From Gammaproteobacteria bacterium (GTDB lineage Bacteria > Pseudomonadota > Gammaproteobacteria > Pseudomonadales > Azotimanducaceae): a stretch of 64,000 bases of DNA. The stretch spans positions 3,401-67,400 of the forward strand of contig JAAXKB010000046.1 of assembly GCA_012269545.1 (NCBI GenBank), read 5' to 3'. Position 1 is the first letter of the stretch. Each line of letters opens with the position of its first letter. This document shows, in pieces, positions 1-10,860 of this stretch. The position numbers were made by a program, and so were the translations under genes. Below the pieces are notes generated by a model. The model was not told where the DNA came from. It made no database searches and saw nothing but the letters and a program-made list of their open reading frames with translations.

Positions 1-521
1 TGCGTGAAGCCGCCCAGCGCGCCAATGGCGCCACGGTGTTCGGGTATCACGTAAAAGATCCCCAGCGTTTTGGCGTGCTAGGCTTCGACGCGAGTGGCTC
101 AGTCATTTCGCTGGAAGAAAAGCCGACGAAGCCGAAGTCAAACTATGCCGTTACTGGCCTGTATTTTTATGACAACAGAGTCGTTGAGATAGCCAAACAG
201 GTGAAGCCCAGTGAACGCGGTGAGCTAGAAATCACCGATGTGAATAAAGCCTATCTGGAATCTGGCGAGTTGAACGTCAGTTTGATGGGTCGTGGGTTTG
301 CCTGGCTGGACACGGGGACCCACGATTCTCTGATGGAAGCAGGTCAATTCGTACAAACCATAGAGCACCGGCAGGGGCTGAAAGTGGCCTGTTTGGAGGA
401 AATCGGTTACCGCAATGGCTGGCTGTCTGCAGAAGCGTTACAGCAGCAGGCAGGTGCGCTGGCAAAAACCGGCTATGGCCAGTATCTAAAGCAGGTTCTA
501 AATTCCGAGACGACACCGTGA
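1..521 (+). CDS. rmlA: Glucose-1-phosphate thymidylyltransferase, C-terminal part (5' end outside window)
   Basis: Frame open from the window start; translation ...[43 protein letters not shown]...GELEITDVN...[22 protein letters not shown] is typical RmlA; followed by rmlC. Confidence 0.95.
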   Translation, partial: REAAQRANGATVFGYHVKDPQRFGVLGFDASGSVISLEEKPTKPKSNYAVTGLYFYDNRVVEIAKQVKPSERGELEITDVNKAYLESGELNVSLMGRGFAWLDTGTHDSLMEAGQFVQTIEHRQGLKVACLEEIGYRNGWLSAEALQQQAGALAKTGYGQYLKQVLNSETTP

Positions 522-1060
522 ATGTTCTTGCAACGCCGCTGCCCGGTGTGATGATCATTGAACCCAAGGTGTTTGGCGATCACCGAGGGTTTTTCAAAGA
601 AACGTTCCAGATCGAACGATACCGAGAGGTGGGCATTGAACTGCCCTTTGTGCAGGACAATCACTCGCGGTCACCCAGAGGCGTTCTGCGGGGCTTGCAT
701 CTGCAGAAAAGTCGGCCCCAAGGAAAGCTGGTAAGCTGCAGCGCAGGGTCCGTATACGACGTCGCGGTTGACGTAGATCCAGCATCAAACACCTTCGGTC
801 AGTATGTTGGGGTGGAGCTGAGTGCTGAGAACCACCGGCAGCTTTGGATTCCGCCGGGCTATGCCCACGGCTTTTGTGTGCTGTCGGAATTTGCGGACTT
901 TCAATACAAATGCACGGACCTGTACGTTCCTGAGGATGAAGGCGGCCTGATCTGGAATGACCCGGAAGTCGGCATTCCTTGGCCGGTGGAGTCTCCAACG
1001 TTATCAGATAAAGACCTTGCGCTACCCAGTCTGGCGGCGCTTCGCAGCGGGAGCCTCTAG
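518..1060 (+). CDS. rmlC: dTDP-4-dehydrorhamnose 3,5-epimerase
   Basis: [65 protein letters not shown] start overlaps the rmlA stop. Confidence 0.95.
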   Translation: MNVLATPLPGVMIIEPKVFGDHRGFFKETFQIERYREVGIELPFVQDNHSRSPRGVLRGLHLQKSRPQGKLVSCSAGSVYDVAVDVDPASNTFGQYVGVELSAENHRQLWIPPGYAHGFCVLSEFADFQYKCTDLYVPEDEGGLIWNDPEVGIPWPVESPTLSDKDLALPSLAALRSGSL

Positions 1061-1064
1061 CGGC

Positions 1065-2192
1065 CTAGAGACATTGGCCGTCCATGCTGTTAATCCACTG
1101 ATTGATGATCTCCAGACCCTCTTGATGCACCAATGATCGCCCCAGCTCCGGCATCATCATACCCGGATCATTGGTGGCCAAACGAAAGCTCAAAATCGAA
1201 TCTTCGGCTTGGCCGGGTACGATGCTGTACAGATGCCCGCCGGACCCTCGACCCGCGGCAATAGGCGGCTTGCACATACCCAGAGCGTTCGCCGGGTGGT
1301 CTTCGTAATCCAGCAGCAATCCTGAGGTATCCGCCGCGCCTTGGGCGTTGTGGCAGTGGCCGCAGTTGATGTCCAGATAACTTCTGGCTTGGTGATCCAG
1401 CGACTGACTCGTATCGCCCCAGATCGCATTAGGAGTATGTTCGTAAGAAACATTGGTTAACCAACCGCGCTCGGCCCAATGCTCTAGCTGATTTTTGCTG
1501 TAAACAGCAGTGGAGCGGTCCAGGTGACGGGCTTTCATGCCAATGGGCAACAACTCTCCGGTTGTATGGTTCGTGGCGTGGCACGAGGCACATTGATTCT
1601 TGCTGGGAACTAAGTAGTTAAGAGCTTTGCCGTTGGCGAGGGTCATGGGACGGATAGTACCGGTGAGGCTGAGATAGGCATCATCACCCTTCCAGACATA
1701 GGGCAGGGCATCCCAGCCGTTGGCCTGCTTTACCATCAGGCGGGTTTCCATCAGCTCAAAGTCATTGGTTTGAATCGCGCTCGGGTCCCCGTTCCAGTCT
1801 GATGAGGTCAGCAGGGCGCCACTCTGAGTTTTGGGATAGATGAAGGTTTTGCTGATAATGCTGCCAACGGGTAGAGCGAAATTATCCGTAGCATCAAAGT
1901 TTGCGTGGGTGCCTTCGGGCAGATAAAGCGTGCGCAGTTTCAGCGCGTAATCAGAAAACAGCGCCGTGTTTAGCTCGTACACTATGGCCTGATCGCTGAC
2001 CGTAAGCTGCTGTCCTTCAAGGCTGACAAGCCCCCAGTCCGACAGACGTGCAGGGTAGTCATCGGCTGTATGAAAGGTGACCTCCGCAGGACCACAGGCC
2101 GCGAGCAACAGGCAAACGGCGAAAACGCCACAAGCCTTGCTAACGCGGTTCGCCAGTCGCTGCCCCGTTGTATCTTTTGGCGGATCGCCCAT
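1065..2192 (-). CDS. Diheme c-type cytochrome lipoprotein (SO2930-like family)
   Basis: Lipobox LLAAC; two haem motifs CASCH (1578-1592) and CGHCH (1350-1364); next to a parallel beta-helix lipoprotein gene. Confidence 0.8.
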   Translation of the reverse strand: MGDPPKDTTGQRLANRVSKACGVFAVCLLLAACGPAEVTFHTADDYPARLSDWGLVSLEGQQLTVSDQAIVYELNTALFSDYALKLRTLYLPEGTHANFDATDNFALPVGSIISKTFIYPKTQSGALLTSSDWNGDPSAIQTNDFELMETRLMVKQANGWDALPYVWKGDDAYLSLTGTIRPMTLANGKALNYLVPSKNQCASCHATNHTTGELLPIGMKARHLDRSTAVYSKNQLEHWAERGWLTNVSYEHTPNAIWGDTSQSLDHQARSYLDINCGHCHNAQGAADTSGLLLDYEDHPANALGMCKPPIAAGRGSGGHLYSIVPGQAEDSILSFRLATNDPGMMMPELGRSLVHQEGLEIINQWINSMDGQCL

Positions 2193-2236
2193 ACGTTTTA
2201 ACTGCCCCTATCTCTGGCAAACGGTAGCGGAACCGG

Positions 2237-3421
2237 CTAGCCAGCGGGTAGCTCAATCGCGGACAACTTTTCGACACGGCATTGATAGGGCGTCATATCC
2301 AGAGAGGGATTGGCGAACTCATTGATTGCGTCGATGTCCAGCAGCTGAGCGTCACCATTGTCCACACAGATTACCTCACGCTCGGCGGGCTTATTTGGAT
2401 CAATGACGCCGTCCCAAATGATGTCAGGAAAGGCGCCATCCGGGCCAAAGACCGCATCGCGCAGAGTGACCAAGTAGTCTAATCCCGGCGCTTTGCCGGA
2501 ATCGCTCATGTCATTGTCGTAGATGTAGATCATTTCAGGGTAGGGGTCGAATTCCGCGGCCACTTCCCGCTGCCCAGCGTAGTTGGCGCTAAAATAGCTG
2601 GAGATCAAAATGTTGGCGGTATTGTTGCCGCTGAGGCGATTGTTGAAAATCTCAACCTGATCATTGGAGTTCACCATGATGCCAGAACCCGCGGGTACGC
2701 CAGATACCGCAGTGCCCGGCGCGGCGAAGTTGGCGGTGTTGTTGTCGTTGACATCATTGTCGAATACCCGAGTGCCATAACCGCGCTTGGGTATGCCGGG
2801 CATGTTGAAAACCAAAATACCGCCCGTATTGGCCACAGCGGTGTTGTTGTATACGTCTGCGCCAATGGAATTCTCGACCTCAATGCCGGCGACATTATAT
2901 TCGGCTCGGTTGCCGCGCACGATGATTTGCTCTGATTGCCCGACGTAAATACCCGCATCGGATGCCGCAATGGCGACGTTGTCTTCGATCAATACGTTGG
3001 TTGTTTGAACGGGATAGATACCGTAAGCCCCGTTGCTGACGTCGGGTCCGTTAGTCCATTCGGTGCGAATTCGGCGAATGACAATGTTATTGCCCTCGTT
3101 AATCTTCAGTGCGTCACCGATGGCATCTTCGATGGCTAAGTCCTCAATGGTGAAGTCGCTGGCGGAAACCGATAAACCCTCAGCACCAGCCAATTGATTC
3201 TTGAAGGAAAGCACAGATTTATCCATGCCCTGCCCACGAATGGTAACGCCGTCGGTGTTCATGATCAGTGAGCGGTCAAAAGCAAACGTGCCCTCTGGCA
3301 CTTCGATTACATCCCCGGGTTGGGCGGATTCGAGGGCGGCGCGAAAGGTTTCTTCAAAAGGGACCGGTTCGGCACAGCCCAGAACGAACGTGGTGGCAAC
3401 GGCCAAAATCGACTTCTTCAT
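2237..3421 (-). CDS. Parallel beta-helix repeat lipoprotein
   Basis: Lipobox VLGC; repeated right-handed beta-helix coils (VTIRGQGMDKSVLSF, NNIVIRRIRTEW, TNVLIEDNVAI, EQIIVRGNRAEYNVAGIEVENS). Confidence 0.85.
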   Translation of the reverse strand: MKKSILAVATTFVLGCAEPVPFEETFRAALESAQPGDVIEVPEGTFAFDRSLIMNTDGVTIRGQGMDKSVLSFKNQLAGAEGLSVSASDFTIEDLAIEDAIGDALKINEGNNIVIRRIRTEWTNGPDVSNGAYGIYPVQTTNVLIEDNVAIAASDAGIYVGQSEQIIVRGNRAEYNVAGIEVENSIGADVYNNTAVANTGGILVFNMPGIPKRGYGTRVFDNDVNDNNTANFAAPGTAVSGVPAGSGIMVNSNDQVEIFNNRLSGNNTANILISSYFSANYAGQREVAAEFDPYPEMIYIYDNDMSDSGKAPGLDYLVTLRDAVFGPDGAFPDIIWDGVIDPNKPAEREVICVDNGDAQLLDIDAINEFANPSLDMTPYQCRVEKLSAIELPAG

Positions 3422-3456
3422 ACTTCCCCCAAAGTGTTGTTGTAGGTATCAATGCA

Positions 3457-4464
3457 TTAAAACAGAGCTAAGGTGCGATCAATGGTCCAGTAAGTGGCCA
3501 CTGAGCCCATGGCATAGGCGGCAACAAGATGCATTAACTGAGGCTGAAGCCTAAGCGTTTCGCTGACCTTGCGCCACAGCCACAGAACGCTGACCAGTAC
3601 CAACACCACAAAAATTTGACCCAGTTCAATGCCTACGTTGAACAACAGCAAGCTGGTGAATAAGGCATCCTCGGGCAGGCCAATTTCCCGCAGCACGCCA
3701 GCAAACCCCAATCCGTGCAGCAGACCGAAAACGAAGGCCATAAGCCAGGGACTGGAGCGAGTGAGAGTGGATCGTTTGTCTCCCGGCCGGGCAAGCTCTC
3801 GGGCCAAGAAAACGATGGAGAGAGCGATCACCGCTTCTACCGGTGCCTGTGCCAGCGAGACGATACCCAGAATCGATAGCGCCAGCGTAATGCTGTGGGC
3901 GACGGTAAAGGCGGTAATGGTTTTCAGCAGCATCCAGGGTGAACTGATGAAAAGGACCAAGCCGATGACAAAAAGGACGTGGTCAATGCCTCCCACCAAA
4001 TGCTCAACGCCGATCATCAGATAACCTATGGAATCCGCCTCATCGCCGCCTAGGGTTAGCACCGGCTCGGCGGGCAGAACGATGTAGTTTTCAGCCTCAC
4101 CGTTGAGTGGGATATGCCTGACCATGACGTCAGTGATCGAAGTGCGCAGACCAGTGATTTCGATACGGGCCGTACTCAAGTCGCATGCGGTAAACCAGCG
4201 CTTAATTAACGCGCTGCCGGTGACTTCTGGTGGCGCGCTCTCTCGCAGCTCGCAGTCGACCGGGAAGGCTGGGTCGATGGGCAGACGCTTGTTCTCCACG
4301 ACGGGTTGCTTCCACAACACATGGTAGCCGCCTTGCTCTGCGGCGCTCAGCTCTAGGTAGGCGGGTCGAACTTCATCGGCAATCAGCGTGGACAACGGCA
4401 AGCAGAGGAGTAAAGCCACTGTAACTGTTGCCCCACAGATGAGGCCTCTGACTGCCATGCGCAT
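3457..4464 (-). CDS. HupE/UreJ family membrane protein with N-terminal extracytoplasmic domain
   Basis: GVEHLVGGIDHVLFVIGLVLF...ITAFTVAHSITLALS...FGLLHGLGFAGVLREIGLP...LLLFNVGIELGQ is the HupE/UreJ signature; start overlaps the upstream stop (TAATG). Confidence 0.85.
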   Translation of the reverse strand: MRMAVRGLICGATVTVALLLCLPLSTLIADEVRPAYLELSAAEQGGYHVLWKQPVVENKRLPIDPAFPVDCELRESAPPEVTGSALIKRWFTACDLSTARIEITGLRTSITDVMVRHIPLNGEAENYIVLPAEPVLTLGGDEADSIGYLMIGVEHLVGGIDHVLFVIGLVLFISSPWMLLKTITAFTVAHSITLALSILGIVSLAQAPVEAVIALSIVFLARELARPGDKRSTLTRSSPWLMAFVFGLLHGLGFAGVLREIGLPEDALFTSLLLFNVGIELGQIFVVLVLVSVLWLWRKVSETLRLQPQLMHLVAAYAMGSVATYWTIDRTLALF

Positions 4465-5294
4465 TATGGCTGGTCTGCTTGTTTGCCCGCGGGAAGCTGA
4501 ATGCGGTAAGTCGCTAACAGATTTTCCAGATAGGCGTCGTTAGCTTTCTTGCGCTGTTGCTGTTTCCAGTCGATAACAACCTTTTCTCTTACCTGCTCGA
4601 AAGCCAGTGGACTGGCAGGTTCTCGGTCTATGAGCTGAACCGCATGCCAGCCAAAGGCCGAACGCAGCGGTCCCTGCCAGCGTTCCTGGACCGAAAGCGC
4701 GGCTAAATTCTTCGCGAAAGCCCTGCCAAACAGATCGCCAATCTCTCTGGCCGAACGTCGCGCGTATTCGCGCTGCAGCATGAACGGGTCGCCTTCAAGT
4801 GTTGGGTCCTCGACAGCCTTGGCAGCCAATAGATCGGCGCGCTGGTCTGGTGATTCAACGGGCCGATCCGCAGAAAAATAGATGTGGCTGAAAGAAAATT
4901 GCTCTGGCGTTCGGTAGTCGTCTTGATGTTTCGCGTGAAACGCGCGAAGCGTGGCTTCGTCCGGCGCCGACGTGCCCACGAGGTCCTCTGTCAAAAAGGA
5001 AAGCTTTTGGATCAGGCGCCTTTTGACGATGGTGTCTCCTGCGTCCAGTTGCAGTGCAAGAGCCTCTTGATAATAGGCCTCGTCTCGAATGAACTGGTTA
5101 ATGAGGCTGGCGCGCTCCGCGGGTGTGGGATCCCTCCGCATTTGTTGCTGCCACTGTTCCTCTATGCGTTGGATGTCTCCTTCTGTCACGCGAATGACGC
5201 GCTCATCTTCCTGTGTTGCGGCGATAACGAACAGCAGGCTGCCAAACAATAAAAACAGCCACAAAGGATCGTTGAAGACTCGAGGAAGCGTCAT
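4464..5294 (-). CDS. PpiC-type peptidylprolyl isomerase, membrane-anchored
   Basis: N-terminal TM segment, SurA/PpiD-like helical region, parvulin-type segment (RTPEQFSFSHIYFS...FGRAFAKNLAAL...GPLRSAFGWHAVQLIDREPA). Confidence 0.85.
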   Translation of the reverse strand: MTLPRVFNDPLWLFLLFGSLLFVIAATQEDERVIRVTEGDIQRIEEQWQQQMRRDPTPAERASLINQFIRDEAYYQEALALQLDAGDTIVKRRLIQKLSFLTEDLVGTSAPDEATLRAFHAKHQDDYRTPEQFSFSHIYFSADRPVESPDQRADLLAAKAVEDPTLEGDPFMLQREYARRSAREIGDLFGRAFAKNLAALSVQERWQGPLRSAFGWHAVQLIDREPASPLAFEQVREKVVIDWKQQQRKKANDAYLENLLATYRIQLPAGKQADQP

Positions 5295-5304
5295 CAGCTA
5301 ACGC

Positions 5305-6429
5305 CTATCCTGCGAAGCAGCTAAGGTGGTGATCAGAGTTGCCGAATTGGGCGTCGATGACCAGCAAGCGCTTAAAATAGTGGCCAATGCGGAGTTCTTC
5401 AGTCACGCCCATGCCGCCGTGCAGTTGAACGGCATTCTCTCCAATAAAGGTGCCAATTTTACCGACCATGTATTTCAGCGCGTGGACGGTTCGCATCGCA
5501 TCTCGCCCGTTTTGAACTACTTCCAAGGTTGCGCGATAGAGCATGGACTTACACTGCTCATATTCCATAAACATGTCCACCATGCGGTGCTGGAGCACTT
5601 GGAAGTCTGCCAAGCTGTGATCGAATTGCACGCGCTCCTGAGTATAGTCGACGGTGTCCTTGTACAGAATTTCCATCGCACCAACGGCCTCGGCCGCAAG
5701 GGCCAAAATACCGTCGATGGCAATGTCCTGCAGCAGCGTGAAACCGCGATCCAGTTCGCCCAGCATGTTGTCAGCGCCAACGTAGACACCGTCGAAGGTG
5801 ATCTCTGACGCTTGCTGACCGTCCACCGTGGGAAAGGAGTCCACGGTTACGCCTTCTGCCTTGGCATCAACCAAGAAAAGGGTAATGCCGTTCTCATCCC
5901 GCTGGCCGCCGCTGGTTCGGGTACTGACGACGAGTTGATCGGCACTGCCGCCGTGTTGCACCATGCTCTTTTGACCCGTGATGACGAAGCCCGAGTCTTG
6001 CGGGGCTGCGCGGGTAACCACATCTTCTAAATCAAACCGAGATTGCTCCTCGGCATAGGCTAAACCCAGTCTGCACTCTCCCGATACCATACTCGGCAGC
6101 AGCCGCGTCTGCAGTTCAGAGCTGCCGCCGGCCACGACGGCACGCGTGCCAAGTACCGCGCTGGCGAAAAACGGTTCCAGCACCAGACCCTTACCAAATG
6201 CCTCCATGAGCACCATAGTATCGGCCTGATTGCCGCCGAAGCCGCCTTGGGCCTCTGGTACCGTGACGCCTAACCAGCCTAGCTCTGCCATGGTTTGCCA
6301 GTACGTGTCGCTGAATCCGGCATCGTTTTTGCTGAGGGCTTGTCGTGTGTCTAGGTCGTAGTTGTCGCTAACAAAGCGTTCAACGCTGTCTTTAAGCAGT
6401 TGTTGTTCTTCGGATAGATCAAAATTCAC
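5305..6429 (-). CDS. Acyl-CoA dehydrogenase family protein
   Basis: MNFDLSEEQQLLKDSVERFV..., GLAYAEEQSRFD, C-terminal QLHGGMGVTEELRIGHYFKRL. Confidence 0.9.
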   Translation of the reverse strand: MNFDLSEEQQLLKDSVERFVSDNYDLDTRQALSKNDAGFSDTYWQTMAELGWLGVTVPEAQGGFGGNQADTMVLMEAFGKGLVLEPFFASAVLGTRAVVAGGSSELQTRLLPSMVSGECRLGLAYAEEQSRFDLEDVVTRAAPQDSGFVITGQKSMVQHGGSADQLVVSTRTSGGQRDENGITLFLVDAKAEGVTVDSFPTVDGQQASEITFDGVYVGADNMLGELDRGFTLLQDIAIDGILALAAEAVGAMEILYKDTVDYTQERVQFDHSLADFQVLQHRMVDMFMEYEQCKSMLYRATLEVVQNGRDAMRTVHALKYMVGKIGTFIGENAVQLHGGMGVTEELRIGHYFKRLLVIDAQFGNSDHHLSCFAG

Positions 6430-6471
6430 AATTGGGCTCCAGTTCGGGTATGTGGTGTGAAAATGTGCGAG

Positions 6472-7638
6472 TTACTTCGCTTTTTTCAGCCCCAACACGT
6501 TCTTTGCTACCACGTCTTTTTGCACCTCTGAAGCACCGCCATAAATCGTATAGGCGCGGCTGGCAAGATAGCCGGACATACCGCCCTTGGCGAAACTGTG
6601 GCCCACTGGCTTCTTGCCCCACGCGGAGGAATAAATGCCACCAGCCTCGACGGTGAGTTTTTGAATGCGCTGCTGAATTTCCGTCCCCTTGAGCTTTAAA
6701 ATTGACGACTCCGGTCCGGGTTCTGCGCCGTTCGCGGCACTTGCCAGTGAGCGCAGTTCGGTGAACTCGGTGGCCAACAGATCAATCTCAAGTTCAGCCA
6801 ACTTGGATTTGTAAGCCGGATCGTCCAGCAGAGTGGCATTACCGCGTTTCACGCTGCCAGCCTGCAGCCGCAGAGTGTCCAGGGCGACAAGAGATTTCGA
6901 TATGCCGGCAAGACCCGTGCGTTCGTGGGCGAGGAGTCCTTTTGCGTAACCCCAACCCTTGCCTTCTTCACCCACTCGGTTTTCTACCGGTACCTTGACG
7001 TCGGTGAGATGCACCATGTTGACGCTATGCGAGCCGCCTAGGGTGATGATGGGCTTTACTTCGATGCCTTCTTGTTTCATCGGGATCAGCAAAAACGTAA
7101 TGCCTTCCTGTTTCTTGCCGGTATCACTGGTGCGAGTCAGACAAAAAATCCAGTCGGCGATGTGGGCAAGAGTCGTCCATATCTTGGTGCCGTTGACCGT
7201 GTAATAGCTGCCGTCCTCAGACAGTTCCGCCTTGGTTTTGAGATTTGCCAGATCAGACCCGGCGTTGGGTTCTGAATAGCCCTGGCACCAGTTAACTTTG
7301 CGGGCACGGATATCGGGTAGAAATCGCTGTTGCTGCTCTTCGTTGCCGTAGTTCATGAGCACCGGTGCCAGCATTGACAGGCCAAAAGGCAAATCCCAGG
7401 GAGTTTGCGCGACGGCAGTTTCCTTTTCCCAGATATAGTGTTGGGTCGGCGTCCAGCCTGGCCCGCCGAATTCCGTTGGCCATTTAGGAACATCCCATCC
7501 ACCCTTAGCCTTGGCCAGATCGAACCAATTTAAACGCCACTGCCCGTAATCGGTTTTTGGATCATGGGCATTGGTTGCGAGAAAATCCCTCACCTCTTCT
7601 TGAAACGCTAAGTCCTGTGGGCTCAGATCTACGTCCAT
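6472..7638 (-). CDS. Acyl-CoA dehydrogenase family protein
   Basis: QGYSEPNAGSDLANLKTKAE, NGTKIWTTLAHIADWIFCLTRT, YTIYGGASEVQKDVVAKNVLGL. Confidence 0.92.
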   Translation of the reverse strand: MDVDLSPQDLAFQEEVRDFLATNAHDPKTDYGQWRLNWFDLAKAKGGWDVPKWPTEFGGPGWTPTQHYIWEKETAVAQTPWDLPFGLSMLAPVLMNYGNEEQQQRFLPDIRARKVNWCQGYSEPNAGSDLANLKTKAELSEDGSYYTVNGTKIWTTLAHIADWIFCLTRTSDTGKKQEGITFLLIPMKQEGIEVKPIITLGGSHSVNMVHLTDVKVPVENRVGEEGKGWGYAKGLLAHERTGLAGISKSLVALDTLRLQAGSVKRGNATLLDDPAYKSKLAELEIDLLATEFTELRSLASAANGAEPGPESSILKLKGTEIQQRIQKLTVEAGGIYSSAWGKKPVGHSFAKGGMSGYLASRAYTIYGGASEVQKDVVAKNVLGLKKAK

Positions 7639-7774
7639 GCTGGCTCCTTACGATCGCCGGATATCAATGTGATGCCAAATGGTAAACGACTGTGCAAATC
7701 AAGTTAAGCAGCGCAGTCGATACAGTGCTAAGTTTCTCGTCGCAATCAACAAATGCATTGAGGAGAGAAGAGCA

Positions 7775-8563
7775 GTGGGTTACCAAACGTTGAGTTTCGA
7801 AGTGTCTGACGGAGTTGCCACGATTACAATGGATCGTCCCAACAGCATGAATGCGATGTCGCCTCAGATGGGCGCTGAACTGCACGATGCGGCCCTGGAA
7901 ATCGATGCCAATCAGGACATCCGAGCCGTGGTGTTGACCGGTGCCGGTAAGGTTTTCTGTGCGGGTGGAGATTTGGGTGAATTTGCGGCAGCCGGGGACG
8001 GTGCTCGCACCTTGATTATGAAGATGACAGGAGATCTGCATCTTGCGTTGTCGCGGCTGGCGAGGAATGCGGCACCAGTCATTGCGGCTGTGAATGGCAC
8101 CGCGGCGGGTGCAGGTTTTTCCTTGCTGATGGCAGCAGATTTGGCGATCGCTGCAGAGAGCGCGGTCATGACAATGGCCTACACCAATGCGGGGCTGTCA
8201 CCGGACGGCAGTTCAACATATTACATGCCCCGCAAGATCGGTGATCGTCGTGCTCGGGAATTGATGCTCACCAACCGCGTGCTCAACGCCCGGGAAGCAC
8301 TTGATTGGGGCGTCGTGAATCAAGTGGTTGCAGATGCAGACGTTTTGGATGCGGCGCACAAGCTAGCGCAAAAGCTCGCTCAAGGGCCTACGCAGGCTTT
8401 CGGGCAGGTTAAAGCGTTGCTTGACGGAAGTTTCGATCACTCCCTTGAGTCGCAAATGGAGCTTGAGGCCCGGGCCATTGCAGGATTGGTGGGCGGTCCG
8501 GACGGTCAAGAGGGACTGCACGCCTTCCTTGACAAGCGTAAGCCTCAGTTCAGCGGTCGATAG
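7775..8563 (+). CDS. Enoyl-CoA hydratase/isomerase family protein
   Basis: Crotonase signatures GAGKVFCAGGDLGEFA and NGTAAGAGFSLLMAADLAIA; likely GTG start at 7775 with AGGAGAG about 8 nt upstream (listed ORF begins at 7679). Confidence 0.9.
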   Translation: MGYQTLSFEVSDGVATITMDRPNSMNAMSPQMGAELHDAALEIDANQDIRAVVLTGAGKVFCAGGDLGEFAAAGDGARTLIMKMTGDLHLALSRLARNAAPVIAAVNGTAAGAGFSLLMAADLAIAAESAVMTMAYTNAGLSPDGSSTYYMPRKIGDRRARELMLTNRVLNAREALDWGVVNQVVADADVLDAAHKLAQKLAQGPTQAFGQVKALLDGSFDHSLESQMELEARAIAGLVGGPDGQEGLHAFLDKRKPQFSGR

Positions 8564-8651
8564 ATTCACCCTGAAAAAGGCGAGCAAAGTTTCGCTCGAA
8601 AGGGATAAATGCAATGCGTAGGATGAAGGGCTTTTAGCGAAAGTCGAATGT

Positions 8652-10049
8652 ATGAGCGTTTGTGCTGTGATCATGGCAGGAGGATCAGGAAGTCGCCTAT
8701 GGCCGATGTCCAGAGCGGGTTATCCGAAACAGTTACTGCCCTTATTTGAATCCGCAACGACGCTTCAATCGACGCTGCTGCGGCTTGTCGATCTTTCGAT
8801 TGCATCCTCGATTACCGTCTGCGGAGAGGAGCATCGATTCTTTGTTGCCGAGCAACTGCGCAGCATCGACGCAAAGGGCACGATTATTTTGGAGCCGGAG
8901 GGGCGCAATACCGCCCCATCCATCGCGTTAGCGGCACTAGAGAAAGAGGCGGAAGACCCAGTGCTATTGGTGCTGGCCGCAGACCACGTTGTGCAAAACC
9001 AACGAGCATTTACCGATGCTGTTACCGCCGCTCTGCCACTGGCCGAATCAGGGAAACTGGTCGCATTTGGCGTTGTGCCCACAGAGCCCCACACGGGCTA
9101 CGGATACATCCAACGCGGAGACGCGGCAGGTGCTGGCTATCGGGTCAAGAGTTTCAAAGAAAAACCGCCGGCGGCCGTTGCGAAAGGTTATCTCGACGCC
9201 GGGGAATACTACTGGAACAGCGGCATGTTTATGTTTAAGGCGGGCCGCTATTTGGCAGAGCTGCAGAACCACCGGCCGGATATAGTTTCGGCCTGCAGAG
9301 CCGCAATGGAGTCAAAGGCGCGAGATATGGACTTTTTGCGTGTCGGGCGGTCATCCTTTGTGCAGTGTCCGTCCGAATCGATTGACTACGCGGTAATGGA
9401 AAAGACGAAAGATGCTGTGGTGGTACCGATGAATGCCGGCTGGAGCGATATTGGCTCTTGGAGCTCGTTGTCGGAGCTGAGTCAGCAAGACGACGACGGC
9501 AATACCGCGATCGGTGACGTGAAATTATTGGCGTCGGAAAATACCTATGTGCGTAGCGAAGATAAGCTGGTGGCGGCGATTGGCATCAACGACGTCGTGA
9601 TTGTCAGTACCAAGGATGCTGTTCTAGTTGCTTCAAAGAGTGCTGCGCAAAACGTCAAACAGATTACTCAAGCGCTGCAGGAAGAATCTCGCAGTGAGTG
9701 GCTCTTTCACCGCGAGGTTTATCGGCCATGGGGTAAATACGACACCGTGGATATCGGCGAGCGTTATCAAGTGAAGCGGATTACAGTAAATCCCGGCGCC
9801 AAGCTGAGCGTGCAGCTGCACCATCACAGGGCCGAGCATTGGGTCGTCGTGTCAGGATCTGCCAAAGTGACTAATGGTGACCAGACGTTTTTGTTGTCGG
9901 AGAACGAATCAACCTACATCCCGATTGGGGTGACTCATGCACTTGAAAACCCCGGGAAGATACCGCTTGAAATCATAGAGGTGCAGTCAGGCTCCTATCT
10001 TGGGGAGGACGACATTGTCCGCATAGCAGACGACTACGGTCGCTCGTGA
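8652..10049 (+). CDS. manC: Mannose-1-phosphate guanylyltransferase / mannose-6-phosphate isomerase
   Basis: [37 protein letters not shown]-terminal cupin [45 protein letters not shown]. Confidence 0.96.
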   Translation: MSVCAVIMAGGSGSRLWPMSRAGYPKQLLPLFESATTLQSTLLRLVDLSIASSITVCGEEHRFFVAEQLRSIDAKGTIILEPEGRNTAPSIALAALEKEAEDPVLLVLAADHVVQNQRAFTDAVTAALPLAESGKLVAFGVVPTEPHTGYGYIQRGDAAGAGYRVKSFKEKPPAAVAKGYLDAGEYYWNSGMFMFKAGRYLAELQNHRPDIVSACRAAMESKARDMDFLRVGRSSFVQCPSESIDYAVMEKTKDAVVVPMNAGWSDIGSWSSLSELSQQDDDGNTAIGDVKLLASENTYVRSEDKLVAAIGINDVVIVSTKDAVLVASKSAAQNVKQITQALQEESRSEWLFHREVYRPWGKYDTVDIGERYQVKRITVNPGAKLSVQLHHHRAEHWVVVSGSAKVTNGDQTFLLSENESTYIPIGVTHALENPGKIPLEIIEVQSGSYLGEDDIVRIADDYGRS

Positions 10050-10753
10050 ACGGTTTAGACAACAGTGCCCAGCCGTTTCGGCGCTGCAGTGTTGGACTGC
10101 GTGATCGAGTGGCTGCGTTGTTGGCGGATTTTGCAGTTCAACGTGCCCAGAGCGATACGCAAGCGGGTGAAGAGCTGCGTTGGGCCGCAGTCGCCCTGAC
10201 GATTACCGATGTCGGTCCCGGAGCCTGTTTGCCCGGTATCTCAGACACAGAGGGTTGGTCTTCCGAGCCTGCCTTGATCCTGACCCGTCGTTCTCAGCGA
10301 CTGCGAAGTCATCCCGGCCAGTGGGCATTGCCCGGTGGCCGCATTGATGCGGGTGAGACGCCAGTGCAGGCGGCCCTGCGTGAGATGCGCGAAGAAGTTG
10401 GCGTGGATTTACCTGAGGAACGAGTACTTGGCGTGCTGGACGACTTTGTCACTCGGTCTGGCTACGTGATGACGCCAGTGGTCATTTGGGGTGGTGGCGA
10501 TCTTGTTACCGAGGCTAATCCGGATGAAGTGGCGAGCATCCATCGCATACCGCTGACCGAATTCACACGCAGCGATGCGCCGCGTCTAACTCAGTCGGAG
10601 ACAAGTGAATCACCAATACTGCGTATGCCGGTAGGCAGCGATTATATTGCTGCGCCGACGGCGGCAATCTTGTATCAGTTCCGCGAGGTATGCTTGTTGA
10701 ATCGGCACACCCGGGTTGCTCACTTTGAACAACCACAATTTGCGTGGCGCTGA
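10046..10753 (+). CDS. Nudix hydrolase (CoA pyrophosphatase-like)
   Basis: Full Nudix box [23 protein letters not shown]; start overlaps the manC stop. Confidence 0.88.
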   Translation: MNGLDNSAQPFRRCSVGLRDRVAALLADFAVQRAQSDTQAGEELRWAAVALTITDVGPGACLPGISDTEGWSSEPALILTRRSQRLRSHPGQWALPGGRIDAGETPVQAALREMREEVGVDLPEERVLGVLDDFVTRSGYVMTPVVIWGGGDLVTEANPDEVASIHRIPLTEFTRSDAPRLTQSETSESPILRMPVGSDYIAAPTAAILYQFREVCLLNRHTRVAHFEQPQFAWR

Positions 10754-10860
10754 GTTGACCGGCTTTTCTTGACGGCCCACAATCTCTGTGCGCGGAGCGG
10801 TATGTGAAACACTGCACTGTGCCGATGTTCAGATAACTCGATCAACCACAGGAAAAAATA

